Source: Prostheceraeus crozeri (Eukaryota; Platyhelminthes; Polycladida; Euryleptidae). Taken from it: DNA of 64,000 bases. Below are positions 22,191 through 34,059 of this stretch, in pieces (within the stretch, counting starts at the first letter, position 1; the number at the start of each line of letters is the position of its first letter). The position numbers were made by a program, and so were the translations under genes. Where the stretch lies: positions 248,001 through 312,000 of the forward strand of contig CAJQUW010008680.1 in the NCBI GenBank assembly GCA_907163375.1. The letters run 5' to 3'. The notes beneath the pieces are model-generated. The model was not told where the DNA came from and searched no databases. It was given only the letters and a program-made list of their open reading frames with translations.

Positions 22191-23043
22191 TTGGCACCCA
22201 GAACAAGTTTCTTCAGGAAACGAGGTCGAAAGTGAGACTGCTGTCACAGAGTGTGCACTATGTGTACGTCTGTCGAGTTTTTCCTGGCTCCTCTTCTTGT
22301 CGGAGGGGATCAAACAAAAGTACATCTTATTCAATGGGAAACTGTTTGAAGTATTTTGTTAAACTGAAATTTTCTATGTTATTCCTTATTAAGTGAAAAG
22401 TACTTAGTTTGCACAAGCCTAAAAGCAATTATACTTAAATGTGTATATTGATTTTCGATTAGTGTGCTAATTTGATTAAACTAATTCAATGATCGCTACT
22501 TGTTAAAACACATTTTCTAAGATAACGACGAGATTTTTGTACAATCTGCATTCAAGTCACAAATTTTTAAATGGTATGTCAGCTAGTCATTTCAAAACGT
22601 GTGTACATATATGTGTTATTTTCATGCTTCTAGTCGAAGATGTATGCAAGAATGTGGTCAGATGGGGACAAAGTAGGCCAAAAATGTTGGTGTTTGTGTT
22701 GTTTGCCGTCACTATAGGCTTGCCAAATCTGACTGTGTTTGTTGTTTAGCTTCATAGTCAGGACTGCATTGATTATATAAGTCCAAGATATGAAGACATT
22801 CCATGCCAAAAACTATGGCTCTAGACTTAGTACTGTTCACTTAGTAAGAGAAAATTTCATCTTAGCCAAAAAATTCAATCTGCGACCCATTGGATTGACA
22901 TGTGATTTTCTTTGATTCTGTCTGACAAGAGGAGGAACCAGGTAGGACTGGGCCGACGCGCAGATTCGTAGGCATATAGTATGTTCTGCGAAAAACTCAT
23001 TTTCGGCCTCGTTCCCCGCAGAAATTCGCTCTGACCGCCGGGC
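22191..23043. mobile_element. TIR element 'GTCCGGCAGCC', copy B (diverged)
   Basis: Same structure as 12277-13000. The inverted arms are about 22191-22390 and 22850-23043, the right end abuts TA (23044-23045), and the interior sequence is homologous. The left end has drifted (TTGGCACCCAGAACAAG). No coding capacity. Confidence 0.75.
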
Positions 23044-23666
23044 TAATATGAAACATAACAATGGACAAAGAAAAATCTGTGGATTGTAAATCAATGCCGA
23101 TCTAATGCATTGCATTGTATTTGTAAGCTATTTGTCAATTATGTTGTGGAAGTTTCTGATAGCAAATTGTGGGATGTTCTAGGTCAGGATTTTAGGTGAG
23201 TTGATAGTTAATTTTTAAATACAAGGGTTCCATGAATTGATATTGTGCGAGTCTACGTGCAGTAGTCATCGACAATTATCACCAAATTTTTCACTGTTAG
23301 AATACGGATGAAAAATGAGTTCTCAGAGCCAAAAATTGTATAGCGCTTAGTGTACTGATTGTGAGAAAAAATCAAGAATTCCCTGATACAATTTCTCATT
23401 CAAACGACAGAGAAAGTGAATGATTTTCTGGACTAATGTGATTGAAAGCTTTTCATCCACTATCATCACTCAGATAAATAATGGGAACTTTTCGATTGAT
23501 CAATGGATGACACATGTGGTATAGTGTAATGACATTATGGATGCCGATATTCGAAAATATTCAAATTTTTTGAAAACTGCCCAAATTGAACACAGATTCA
23601 TTTTAAAACATTGTATAATCGAAAATTAAGCTATGTAAATTCATTTTTGTGCATGAGTCTTTTGTG

Positions 23667-23950
23667 GTGTCTGTTTGAGCCAACCCACCAACAAAAATGT
23701 TTGATATTACTCAATCAGTGTAATGTGGAGATTGATGAACAATTTCCACTTGATTTGAGTTGGTAACCTTTCGAGCTAAGCTAGCTTAGCTGAGATGGGT
23801 CCTTAAGGGTGTCCGTTTGAGCCAACCCATCAACAAATCTCCAAAAGACTTTCGATTCCTTTCTCACACACTTAAGACCGACAAGATTGCATGCATTGGG
23901 ATCGGTTACCTTTCCAGCTAAGTGTTGGTCTATCTCTTCAAAGCAGGAAG
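23667..23950. repeat. Diverged tandem dimer, ~142-bp unit
   Basis: Two units start with GTGTC(T/C)GTTTGAGCCAACCC at 23667 and 23809 and end with the phrase GGT(A/T)ACCTTTC(G/C)AGCTAAG. The first unit ends in an 18-bp perfect palindrome, AGCTAAGCTAGCTTAGCT. Confidence 0.75.
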
Positions 23951-24623
23951 ATTGAGATTCAAGCAATGAAAATCTCATACAGATGTATGCAGATTGAATA
24001 AAAATCTAGTCCTTTTCTCAGAAAATGAGTCGTCACAAATATCGATTATGAATGAACTAGTTTGACTAAATTGTCACATTAATCGAAAATTAATGCGCAT
24101 AGTTAAGTATTATTATTTTTAGGTATTTTTTTGTTGCAGATTTTCAATGACGATTAGCCGATATCTCAGTGAATTTTTATATTGGACATTCACTAAATAA
24201 TTAAAGCAAAAATACAAACTTTCATGAATGAAATTTCTCGACTTGCCTTGACTTTCAGCGGTAAAGAAAATATGTAATTTTGAGTCAATGCCTTACAAAC
24301 GCGTTTCAGAGTATACAACTCCTATCTTAATGGATACACGCAAGATCGAACAACAATCGTTTTATATGAGATGAATGATTTGAGAATTTAAAATTGACAT
24401 GATATGCAAATGGACAACAACGATCTACAGCAACGTAAATAAAATCAATAAAATCAATTGTCTTGACAACGTCATTTAGGCGCTGCGATGTGAAAGAGAA
24501 GTCAGTTACAAATTCAACAATAAAGGAATAGATCCGTCTCTATTATTCATTACATTTACTGATTCTTCGATTAAAATTGATTCGGGGCATTTGTGGCTGT
24601 TAGTACACGCTATTATTCTAAAA

Positions 24624-24880
24624 CTATTCTTGTCTAAAAGATGTGGGTGGACGCGTTGAAATTTCAGTTGGGACATGATAGCCATTTAAATGTTCATCAA
24701 TGCGGGTAATAAGATGTCCGGAAGTTTGAACGATATAGACGTAATTGCACCGTCCACAAGTATACGAATAAGTAGACTTAGCTTTAAGATCAAAGGAAGC
24801 AGCATCTTTATTCCGAAAAACATGACTGTCTTGAAAGTGTGAAAAGCTTGTCTAACATTTACGGCTTTTGGTAATTTTTT
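24624..24880 (-). pseudogene. Penelope-like element fragment, GIY-YIG domain
   Basis: On the - strand an open stretch ending at the stop 24624-24626 reads a PLE C-terminal nuclease: VFRNKDAASF ... STYSYTCGRCNYVYIVQTSGHLITRIDEHL. The GIY motif is degenerate (IVQ for IGE/Q). The RT part is missing. Third PLE copy in the window, antisense to the host gene. Confidence 0.82.
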
Positions 24881-27800
24881 TCAAGTTATATATCGGTACT
24901 TTCTTTTTCAGAATTTTTGTTTCTTGTATGTATGCAAGAATGATGATGCGAATACTATCATAATATCGAAATAGAAACACTGTTACATATATTAGTTTGA
25001 TTTTCAAGTGAATCGCTTATTTGTGTCAGATAAGTGTATGAATAGAAGACGATTCTAATATCACTAAAAGTGTATACTTCCCTACATTACTTGATTTTTG
25101 GAGCTGATTATTAATTATCTCAAGATGATTTTATAAAGCCACAGACACTGTTCTCACATTTCTTGCTGTTAAAGTCATTATATTTCCCATTGAAGAAGAC
25201 AAATGAAACTCTTCTTCGATGGATGTCAATGAAGGTCAGAAAAGAACTTCTTGTATTTCGAAATTGAGGTTCCATTGTTTCTTATTATTAAAGTTTTTTT
25301 CAAAACTACAATAAACCGACAGGGATTTCGTTGAAATAATTAGTTTATTGTTTGTCTTGGATACAAGTATTGACTGAGCGGCATAATCCAATGAATATCA
25401 TACTAAGTCATAAATTCTAATTGGAGAGTTCTTGCGTCTTATGTACGCTCATATCCGAGAATCTACAAGATTTCTGGCAAAGGAAAAATCTCAGCAACTC
25501 TATTTGTGAAGGAACAAACATTTTCAAGAATTTCATGTTCATTCTGGAGTGAAGAAAGTGCAAATTGTTTGACGTTGCAACATTAAAGAACACTTCCCTA
25601 CAAATAACTTACATTCACCCAACAAGTTTTGAGTTCAGGGTAATATTTCTTAATGATAATTGTGTATAAACAACACTCTTCGAGCGACTCGATTATGTCC
25701 TCTTATCAAAACTCATTTCGTCGGTAAGATACAAAGGCGGTGAATTTGAAAGGACGAACTTTTCCTTTTACCACAGAATGAGTTATTCACTTCAAAGGTA
25801 GCTTTGCTTTAAAGCAAACTGTAGTAAAGGTTGGATCTTGGGTGAATTTCAGGTAGGCCACTTCAGGTTATAAACTTCGATCAAAAAGCGTAAGTGTCAA
25901 AACATACTTTTTTATTGCATACAATGAATAGAATAATAGCATGTTTACAACAATTTTGTACTGCGGCTGTTTTCAAGCCTGTGCTCGGGACCGGAACATT
26001 GAAAAGCCCGGACTTGGAAAAATTCTCGGGATCCTGGGCTCAGTTCTTTGAGCGCTACATGCTTCATTAAGTTGGTGAAGTTTAGACACTTTGCATGATA
26101 ATGACAATGAGATATAATACTCACTTCATTTAAAGCTCATTGTTATTCATGTAACATCAAATTCATGCATGCATGTCTTTTTATTAAATCAGTTGATACA
26201 AATCACAGGCCCTGCATGTCAGTTGGAATTGAACTGAGAATACCCGGTCATTATGTACACATCTGGAAAGCTAGCATCTTGGGCTATAGTTGTGACTTTT
26301 TTTATATGCAGGCTTCATTGATGTGGTTTGAAGTGATGACATCAGGTTTGAAAGCCAAAAACATTTAGACTTGACAGTTTTTTAATTCTTGTCATAAGAC
26401 TTCATTCGGATAGGGCTCATTCAAATATTCAAATATGCTGAAAAATGAAGTTGCATAGGTGAGTAGACTATTTTCAGGATATTGTTCATACACCAATAGT
26501 CCACCCTTCGTTGCATATCAGATGAATATCTCAGGTCCCACTGTAGTCGGTCAAAGTTCTTCTTGATGTTCATTTTCCAGTTAATGATAATGAACTGGAA
26601 CACTTGTTGTGTTCAAAATGTAAGCTCTTTCTTTCAAATATATTTAACTAGAAATCTTTGAAAGGTAATCTTTTATGTTTTATTTTGTTATATCTTTTTC
26701 TGGTCGAATGTGCTCGAAGGAGTAAATGTATCTTTTGAACATGATGACCATTCTGCCAATAAAAAGACCCCTATCAAAGCATTCAAATCGTGACCATTTT
26801 TTCATGGAATATGTGGCAAACTATTGAAACTCTTTAATAGTCATGAAAGAGAAGTTACAGAGTTCAAAAGATGAAATAAATGATTTTATAACAATTATTT
26901 AATTTAAAAAAATCTTATTTTTTCTCGAACATCAACAAGAAAAGTGAACTTGACAGTTACAACGATTTTGTAATTCATTAAATAATTCATAGACTTTCAA
27001 CCATCTACATGTTATCTATCTCTACACGAATTTTTATTCACACTTCAATGATATTCATTATGTACAAAATATCTTTAGTCAGGTCAAGCTCAATTTTGCT
27101 ATTGCTAATAAGTAACCCAATGCTATCTGCCGCATTATCATTTCTATTTTTCTATACCTCGTTTGTGAATTTTGAAATTTTTATATTGATGATAAAAAGC
27201 TTTTCATATCCTTTATAGTCAGACGATAGCTACGAATAGTAGCTGACATTTGCCACTGCTGAAATATAAATTTATATTAAGTCAAGCAGCATCGGCTCTT
27301 TCCAAATTCAATAAATATCGACACTTAGCCGAAATATTTTTCAAAATTTCGCCTGTCGCTGTTCTCATCGTTTACCGCCCCTTACATGACCCAGTATAAT
27401 AATTTTCTTTAATTTATCGATCGAAAAACTAATTCGTACGAAGTGATCGTCCTCAGCTACCTCCAAGCTTGTCCAGGGTGGCATCTGCTGACATGGTTTA
27501 AGTCTAGCCAAGTTTCACCCTGTTTAAATATTTATAGCTGCTATATGTAACAATTCTGTATATTATATATATCCAGGCTTATTTAATTTGTGAAGCATCA
27601 TACGAATTCGGCGATATTAAAACATGTGACATGTTTAAACTGGTGGGTTTCAGCAGGGTGTCAAAACCACATACCACCCTGAATCTCCTCATATGTAAAA
27701 GCCAAACAAAGGACACGAGAGCTCCACTTCAACATTTTCCCCCTCTGATAGTAATTTTATTCATTGTGAAAGAAATCAGCCGCTTTGTTTTGAATTTGCC

Positions 27801-27910
27801 AAAACGATTTTTTGTGATTGTAAATATCCGACTGTACTGTTTTATCTCCAATGTTTGTTAGACGGAAGATTTTCGTCCAACTTTGAACAGAGCATACAAA
27901 ACTTGTTATT

Positions 27911-28048
27911 ATCGAAATAATTAGTTAAAAAGCCAGAAGCTTTTTAATATCTAATAAAAAAATATATTATAATAAAAATATCTCTTATCATTATGGAAAT
28001 TAAATAGCAAAAATTGCAGCTTCTGGCTATTTAATTAACTATTTCGAT
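27911..28048. repeat. 138-bp AT-rich hairpin (MITE-like)
   Basis: Arms beginning ATCGAAATAATTAGTTAA (27911) and ending with the inverse ATTTCGAT (28048), containing the inverse pair GCCAGAAGCT/AGCTTCTGGC. The interior is almost pure A/T. It ends 132 bp before the next LOXL exon. Confidence 0.7.
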
Positions 28049-28180
28049 ACTCTTATTGGTAATAATGATGCTACAAAATAAGATTGATATTTCACAAAAC
28101 TTGTTGTGTATAGTAGGCGATACTGATGTGTCAAAATGATGTATGCTTTCGAGGTCAATAATGAAGTATCATATTTGCAG

Positions 28181-28275
28181 GTATCAGTCCCGGATGCATG
28201 GATGTCTATTTTCATGATTATGACTGCCAGTGGATTGATGTAACAGATCTAAAATATGGAAATTATCTTTTCCAG
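28181..28275 (+). CDS. LOXL gene 1, exon encoding LTQ tyrosine
   Basis: The acceptor is ATTTGCAG before 28181 and the donor CAG/GTGAGA after 28275. The first two bases complete the glycine codon begun in the exon ending at 21248. The peptide reads ISPGCMDVYFHDYDCQWIDVTDLKYGNYLFQ. The DVY tyrosine is the expected LTQ partner of the GHKSS lysine, and the CQW(I/V)D(V/I)TD block is family-typical. The exon ends in phase 0, matching the next exon. Confidence 0.93.
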
Positions 28276-29169
28276 GTGAGAATCTCCAACAACTACAAAT
28301 TGTTGCAAAATATATATTCATTGAATGTTACATGCACAATGTGAATGTACGGGAACATCAGTTTGATATGTGAATATGTGATTCCTTTGACTTCACTTCG
28401 ACATCATGGAAAGATCGCACGAGGTGATTGGAAGCACTAAGTCCGAGAGTGCTTGATGGACCAGCGATAATCTGGTCTGATTGCTTGGTGTCATCACTGG
28501 CACCTGATTGGTCCCCGACAAGTTTGTGCTTATGACTTGGGGCACCCCTGTAACTAACCGCGAGTTGCCAATCGTGCCTTTTCCTTCTTTTTTAGTAAAA
28601 TCCTTTTATTTAAGAAGGAAGCTTTAAATTCCTGCCGAATGCAGTTTTCGATTAATGCAATCATCATCCTTTATGTGTGAATTTTTTATGATAGTCGACA
28701 CTTATTATTAAGCTATTATTGTATCTAAATCTGATTTAAAGCAACTAATCATTCTCGTTTTAGATCGAACTTGATGTCAAAGTCAATTGATCATGCATTT
28801 TAATATCTGTCGCAAGTATCGTCTCGTGGAATATTTAACTTGATTAAAATTGCTTAAATAATGTATCTCGGAGATGGAGGCAGCATTTTCATGCGTTGAC
28901 ATTCACCAATAATATTTATCGAACCCTCTCAAGATAGGGTTGGATTCTGATATCGTTCTGATACTCTTCTGGTGGTGCGTTCACCTCTCGTTGACCATTA
29001 TTACTTTTGTTTATTTGAAAATGCGATCCACAACTGAAGTCAATAATTGTGACGAACTGTACAAATCTTCCGATTTACACGAAAGCCATGTTTCAGCAAT
29101 GCCATTCAGTTGCTGAAAACTATTTCACATGCATTGGATTTCTTTTGCTGAGATTGGCTCATTGAATGA

Positions 29170-30374
29170 CGTGTGTGAAGTTAGCACCGCCACTCAGCAC
29201 CGCCATCTTGAAAATGGAATGTGCCACTCAAATAAACCTAACAGATCCATGCATTTGGTGTGTGCCAGCATGTGCCACCCATTATTTTTAAAGAATTCCT
29301 CCTAGTTTAGGAGAAATCGCTGGTTGAAAGTTAGACATGGCGGTGATGTGAAGTTAGCACCGCCACAAAATTTTTTTTTCCAAAATACACAATCAAAACA
29401 TACGAAACACGCACAACAGATAGAAGACCATCAAAGACATTGTGCCAGCAAGTTTCAGCACCTAACTCCACGTACTTCCGGAGAAATCAGTCCCCGAAAC
29501 CACAAAATGGCGGTGATGTGAAGTTAGCACCGCCATAAAATTTTTTTTCCAAAATACACAATCAAAACATACGAAACACACACAACAGATAGAAAACTAT
29601 CAAAAACATTGTGCCAGCAAGTTTCTTCTCCTAAGACGCCGTACTTCCGGAGAAATTAGCCCCCGAAAGCTCAATACGTCTGGCGGTGATGTGAAGTTGG
29701 CAGAACCATCTTGAAAAATGCATGTGCCAGTCAAACCAACGATCAGAATCGATCTAGATGGAGTGTGCCAGCATGTGCCACTTATTTCTTTCACGAAAAT
29801 ACCACCAGATCCGGTGGAATACCAACCCGAAAGCTCAATGGCGGTGATGTGAAGTTGGCACCGCCATTTTGTGGTTTCGGGGACTGATTTCTCCGGAAGT
29901 ACGTGGAGTTAGGTGCTGAAACTTGCTGGCACAATGTCTTTGATGGTCTTCTATCTGTTGTGTGTGTTTCGTATGTTTTGATTGTGTATTTTGGGAAAAA
30001 AATTTTAGTGGCGGTGCTAACTTCACATCACCGCCATTTTGTGGTTTCGGGGACTGATTTCTCCGGAAGTACGGGGAGTTAGGTGCTGAAACTTGCTGGC
30101 ACAATGTCTTTGATGGTCTTCTATCTGTTGTGCGTGTTTCGTATGTTTTGATTGTGTATTTTGGAAAAAAAAAATTTGTGGCGGTGCTAACTTCACATCA
30201 CCGCCATGTCTAACTTTCAACCAGCGATTTCTCCTAAACTAGGAGGAATTCTTTAAAAATAATGGGTGGCACATGCTGGCACACACCAAATGCATGGATC
30301 TGTTAGGTTTATTTGAGTGGCACATTCCATTTTCAAGATGGCGGTGCTGAGTGGCGGTGCTAACTTCACACACG
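29170..30374. mobile_element. Modular fold-back element, Mutator-like, 1205 bp
   Basis: Starts CGTGTGTGAAGTTAGC and ends with the inverse, flanked by identical 11-bp direct repeats TCATTGAATGA (29159-29169, 30375-30385). Inside, a box with GGCGGTG at one end and CACCGCC at the other (26 bp where intact) recurs about every 170 bp: 29339, 29509, 29682, 29840, 30010, 30180, with half boxes at both ends. The boxes delimit seven related modules of roughly 150-175 bp. The first four read forward (outer type, A, B, C) and the last three in inverse (A, A, outer type), so the whole folds back near 29770. No coding. It sits in the last visible intron of LOXL gene 1. Confidence 0.92.
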
Positions 30375-30482
30375 TCATTGAATGAGGGTGCACGCTGTGC
30401 TAAATTGGCTCCCTGATTTTAATTCAATTTATTGCGTGCTTCCATACCCTCTAGTTCCAACGTCCCTGGTTCAAATTCTTCC

Positions 30483-30520
30483 CAAGACTGATGAAGACCT
30501 ATATGGCGAAATGTCTCTTG
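30483..30520 (+). ncRNA. Possible degenerate hammerhead motif
   Basis: Stem I arms CAAGA/TCTTG pair exactly around CTGATGA ... GAAA-TGTC, but stem II is weak (CC/GG only) and stem III is nearly absent. About 20 bp upstream is GGTTCAAATTC, which resembles a tRNA B box. Possibly a remnant of a Penelope end or a SINE; weakly supported. Confidence 0.3.
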
Positions 30521-31146
30521 ATTTCTAGCAAGATTTCGGTTATGACTTGCTCGTGGAGTTTCTTACTGTCTGAGGCTGAATCAGACCTTTTTTCTGAATA
30601 TCTTACCGGTACTTTTCGTGATGCTTTTTGTTGCTCATTTGATTTCGTCTTGTCTTTTACCTCCTGCTTCTCAGCTGTCATAATGAAGTCCAACAATTAC
30701 AAAGTTTTATCCTCCGCACAGTGTTTGTTCACCCCTCACTTTTACTTTGAGGACGCAGTCACCTGTATTAAAATTACTTTGATGACCTTGGCGGGGTTTT
30801 TTCCATTGTTGGGGAACCCTTCCACAAGTGTCGTCCACCTCTGTCGGTCGATCGCATGTTGTTTAAAATATTTATCGCAATTTCAACTTTATTTATTTCA
30901 TAAAGATCTTGTCGAAGAAATTTTCTTACTATCGGTAGTCAACGAAAGATTTGATGCTCTCTACGATTCATATCAATTATGTCTTAAGTTGGTGTTGAGT
31001 ATAACTGAAACATCAATTAGAAAGCAGAATTACCATTAGAACATACACTTTTGTACACTTTTTCAGTTTTTACATTTGCTTAGTAATTACTAGTATAATT
31101 AATAACGTAAAATTTTCGATAATTGTTCCTATTTTGTACCTTTCAG

Positions 31147-31284
31147 ATGGTGATTAATCCTCAATATCTCGTGGCGGAAAGTGACTTTAGCAATAATGGA
31201 ATCGAATGCATGTTTCATTATTATGAATACTACGGAGTGCTACGACGCTGTTTTACAAAACATCCGCTGGATTTGGATGTATGA
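31147..31284 (+). CDS. LOXL gene 1, terminal exon with stop
   Basis: Acceptor ACCTTTCAG before 31147, phase 0, 46 codons including the stop TGA at 31282-31284. The peptide starts MVINPQYLVAESDFSNNGIEC, the standard LOX segment after the CQW block, and ends KHPLDLDV. The C-terminal cysteine region is kept as HYYEYYGVLRRC. The tail is shorter than in vertebrate LOXL2. A possible poly(A) signal AATAAA is at 31897-31902. Confidence 0.9.
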   Translation: MVINPQYLVAESDFSNNGIECMFHYYEYYGVLRRCFTKHPLDLDV

Positions 31285-31499
31285 GGCGAACTGCACAAAA
31301 AAAGATGTTAGAAATCGGTACTTTTGTTGGTATACTGATACATATTTTTCCCAAGCCGTCCGAATAAATGAAATTAAGTGGAAAGATGCCTAGTTTTTAA
31401 AGTAAGGATTTGCATTTCATCTGTTTAGTAAAGCAAAACGCATTCTTTCAAAGGTTTCGATAAGACCAACTGCGCCATACGTAGCCAGGATTTTTGAGT

Positions 31500-32600
31500 G
31501 AGGAGCTATCAAGACAAAAAATAATGAAGTTGTAGATAAAAGATGCACCCGAACGTGCAGAGTTGGACACAGAGTAGCAACAATCTAGCCCAATCCGCCC
31601 AACATCAGCAGTCCTGCACCAACCTTGGAGACCTCATATGTTAAGAATGGATGGGTACAGGAACCCAACAAGAACCAACCTTGACACCAAGTAATTGTGC
31701 CAAATTATCGCTACCTCATACACAGCCATCAAGCAACTGTTCTCGGACCTACGTGCTCCCAAAAGGAATCCCGTTGCGCGGCCTTTGCCAGCTGTCAATG
31801 GAGCTGCTCTCAACAGTCACCAGATCTATTCCCTGTCACCTGACCTTACCTTGGAACGAGAGCTACCTCAGGCTAGGAGCTATCATGACAAAAAATAATA
31901 AAGTTGCAACAAAGAACTACACTTTCCGAATCCTATACTTTTCGATAACTTGAATGACATTGGAATAATTTGTAAAAAAAGATAAATGGTGATTAAAAGG
32001 TGGTTTCAGCAATGCCATATCAGATCTTGAGTAATGATAAGTATGGTGGCTATAGAGACGTCTATTGGTTTATCTCATCTTAATTTGATCAATTAATTGA
32101 AGTCTAGAGAAATTGCATTAGTGATGATTTATGAATAAAGTGCGCTTTGTTTGATGCTGAAATTACATTGATACAACACCTGGAACTGAGATCCGAAATC
32201 AGGGACGCCGGCAAGGGTGTTGTATCTGCAACACGTGCCCAAAAACAGGCATCACACATGCAGACGTCGCACATACGTATGCCCTCTTCATGTAGAAATG
32301 CTCCCTGGCAAACTGCAGTTTCACGAATTTCATAGCAGTGCTGACTCCAAGCTCCAATCTGACTCTAGTCTAGGTTCATACCCATTGACTGACAAAGCTT
32401 TACGATCGTGCGATCAATTGCGGTATACAGTAGTCCCTGTCTGTTACGACCACATCTCTGCCAAGCAAATAAAGTCGTTATGGACAGGTTGTCGCTTTGC
32501 AGGTAAACTTTACCTACTTTTTAATATGATATATGACATTACAGTAATATCCAATCATAGGCCTACGCCTACTCACAAGACCAACACAGCTTAATATTGC
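31500..32600. other. Region with a 30-bp direct repeat and weak coding traces
   Basis: The phrase GGAGCTATCA(A/T)GACAAAAAATAAT occurs at 31502 and again at 31876, direct, bracketing about 345 bp. Open frames at 31651-31953 and 32147-32594 are compositionally protein-like. The segment around RRTYVCPLH and PGKLQFHEFH (about 32270-32330) faintly resembles the cysteine-rich tail of piggyBac transposases. Too weak to call; probably a decayed transposon. Confidence 0.3.
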
Positions 32601-32996
32601 ACGAATGATACTAATTTTTATAGTTTCAGAGGCTATAAAAGTGTCTATTCAAAGGGCCCATTACGCAAGATTTAATGAAAATTTGGAAAACTGTATAGAA
32701 ATGTAACAATAACGTGATACACAAACATATGAGGCACACATCAATCAATGAGAAAAATTGATGATTGTATTAGGCACTGTATGTAGACATTATGTGAAAC
32801 TATAAGATGGAACAACCGGTACAATTATGTAGAATTAATTCAGATGTAGACCAGTTACAGAATGTACATGCATGTTTATTCGATAGTGTTTTTAGCATAC
32901 ATGTCAACTTTCTCCGGGAAGATATGAATCATGAATCAAAAATGTTCATGTTTGGTGTCTTCAGAATCCTTGCGTTGTAAGGAATTCGAATATATA

Positions 32997-33247
32997 AGTT
33001 GTATTCACATCAGCTCAATAGTTGTTTTTCAAACTTCTTCAATATTTTTTCGCATTTCCACTAAAGTACACAAACACCATGTCAGGTGAACGAAGGTTAA
33101 AAACAAGACAATTGGTGCAGGCATGTCTTTGTTCTCTCATAAGCTGCCAATTGTTTACCTTCATTGTTTAGTATGTACTTTTGGGGAAATGAGAAAAAAT
33201 GTTGAAGAAGCTTGAAAAACAACTATTGAACTTATGTCAATATAACT
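32997..33247. mobile_element. 251-bp hairpin MITE (TA flanks)
   Basis: Inverted arms of about 65 bp: the left begins AGTTGTATTCACATCAG and includes CAATAGTTGTTTTTCAA; the right is its inverse (TTGAAAAACAACTATTG). TA lies on both sides. Non-coding. Confidence 0.75.
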
Positions 33248-34059
33248 TACATTTTCGAATTTTTGAACATTTTTGATTTCAGCCAAAAGAGTAGTGATTC
33301 TGTGCTAACTTCACGATATCACTAATTTTTTATTAGCTCACCGATTTTGATGACCAGTATGTCGAAAGAGAGCTCAGAAAATACTCGTTCTCACCGTGCC
33401 TGATTCATTATGATACTCACATGTTTTCTTTTTGAACAATTTCGATTTGAAAATTGAGTGATTTTCATATTTTGAGCACTGGTCAGCAAATACAATGACA
33501 GATGCCATAGCTCATTTTAAAGCTGAGAATGCAAGCTCTCGAATGATGTATGGCACGTTGTTGTGCGACACGATTGTGGAAGGCATGAGAATTGATTGAA
33601 TCTCAGTGACAATAAGGTGGTCCGTTTTTTGTGATCAGCTCTGTAGTATATGACAGTATAGTAGACAGTCTTCGCAATCAATGAATCACGGCGTTTCTCC
33701 TAGCAAGTAAAACTACCAAAGAAAGAAATAATTCTTCTAGAAGGCACTTTTTAAAACAATACTAAGTTCCAGCAGACCGAAAGCAAACACTCACCGCATT
33801 GTTGGTTTGTAGAATTTGGTGCTATCTTTACGAAAAGTTGCTGGTCGATTTACAATCTAATTATGCAATGCAGCTGAAATGAAACTGAACATCATCGCTT
33901 TTATATTAAGCAACGAGATAGACCTGCATATTTTAGCTGAATTGCCAGATAATACTTATCTGCAAGAACAAGTGTCTAATTGTTAAAAATGAATAAATAC
34001 AATTTTCCTTATTCATGATTGCGAAGGCCTCAGGAGTAAAAGAAAAATTAACTACCATA

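Larger units (their letters stand above)
21249..28180. other. LOXL gene 1 intron (6.9 kb), contents
   Basis: Holds a TIR element (about 22191-23043), a 142-bp dimer repeat (23667-23950), a Penelope fragment (24624-24880) and an AT-rich hairpin (27911-28048). Apart from these I see no exon; the stretch 24881-27910 has only short random frames. Confidence 0.6.

Noticed and set aside
28381-28580. Possible SINE downstream of the 95-nt LOXL exon
   Set aside because: Moderately GC-rich, but no Pol III boxes, tail or duplication found.
30491-31039. 182-codon open frame on the + strand in the last intron of LOXL gene 1
   Set aside because: No recognisable domain, low-complexity composition, overlaps an intron, and has no splice or expression support visible. 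Treated as chance.
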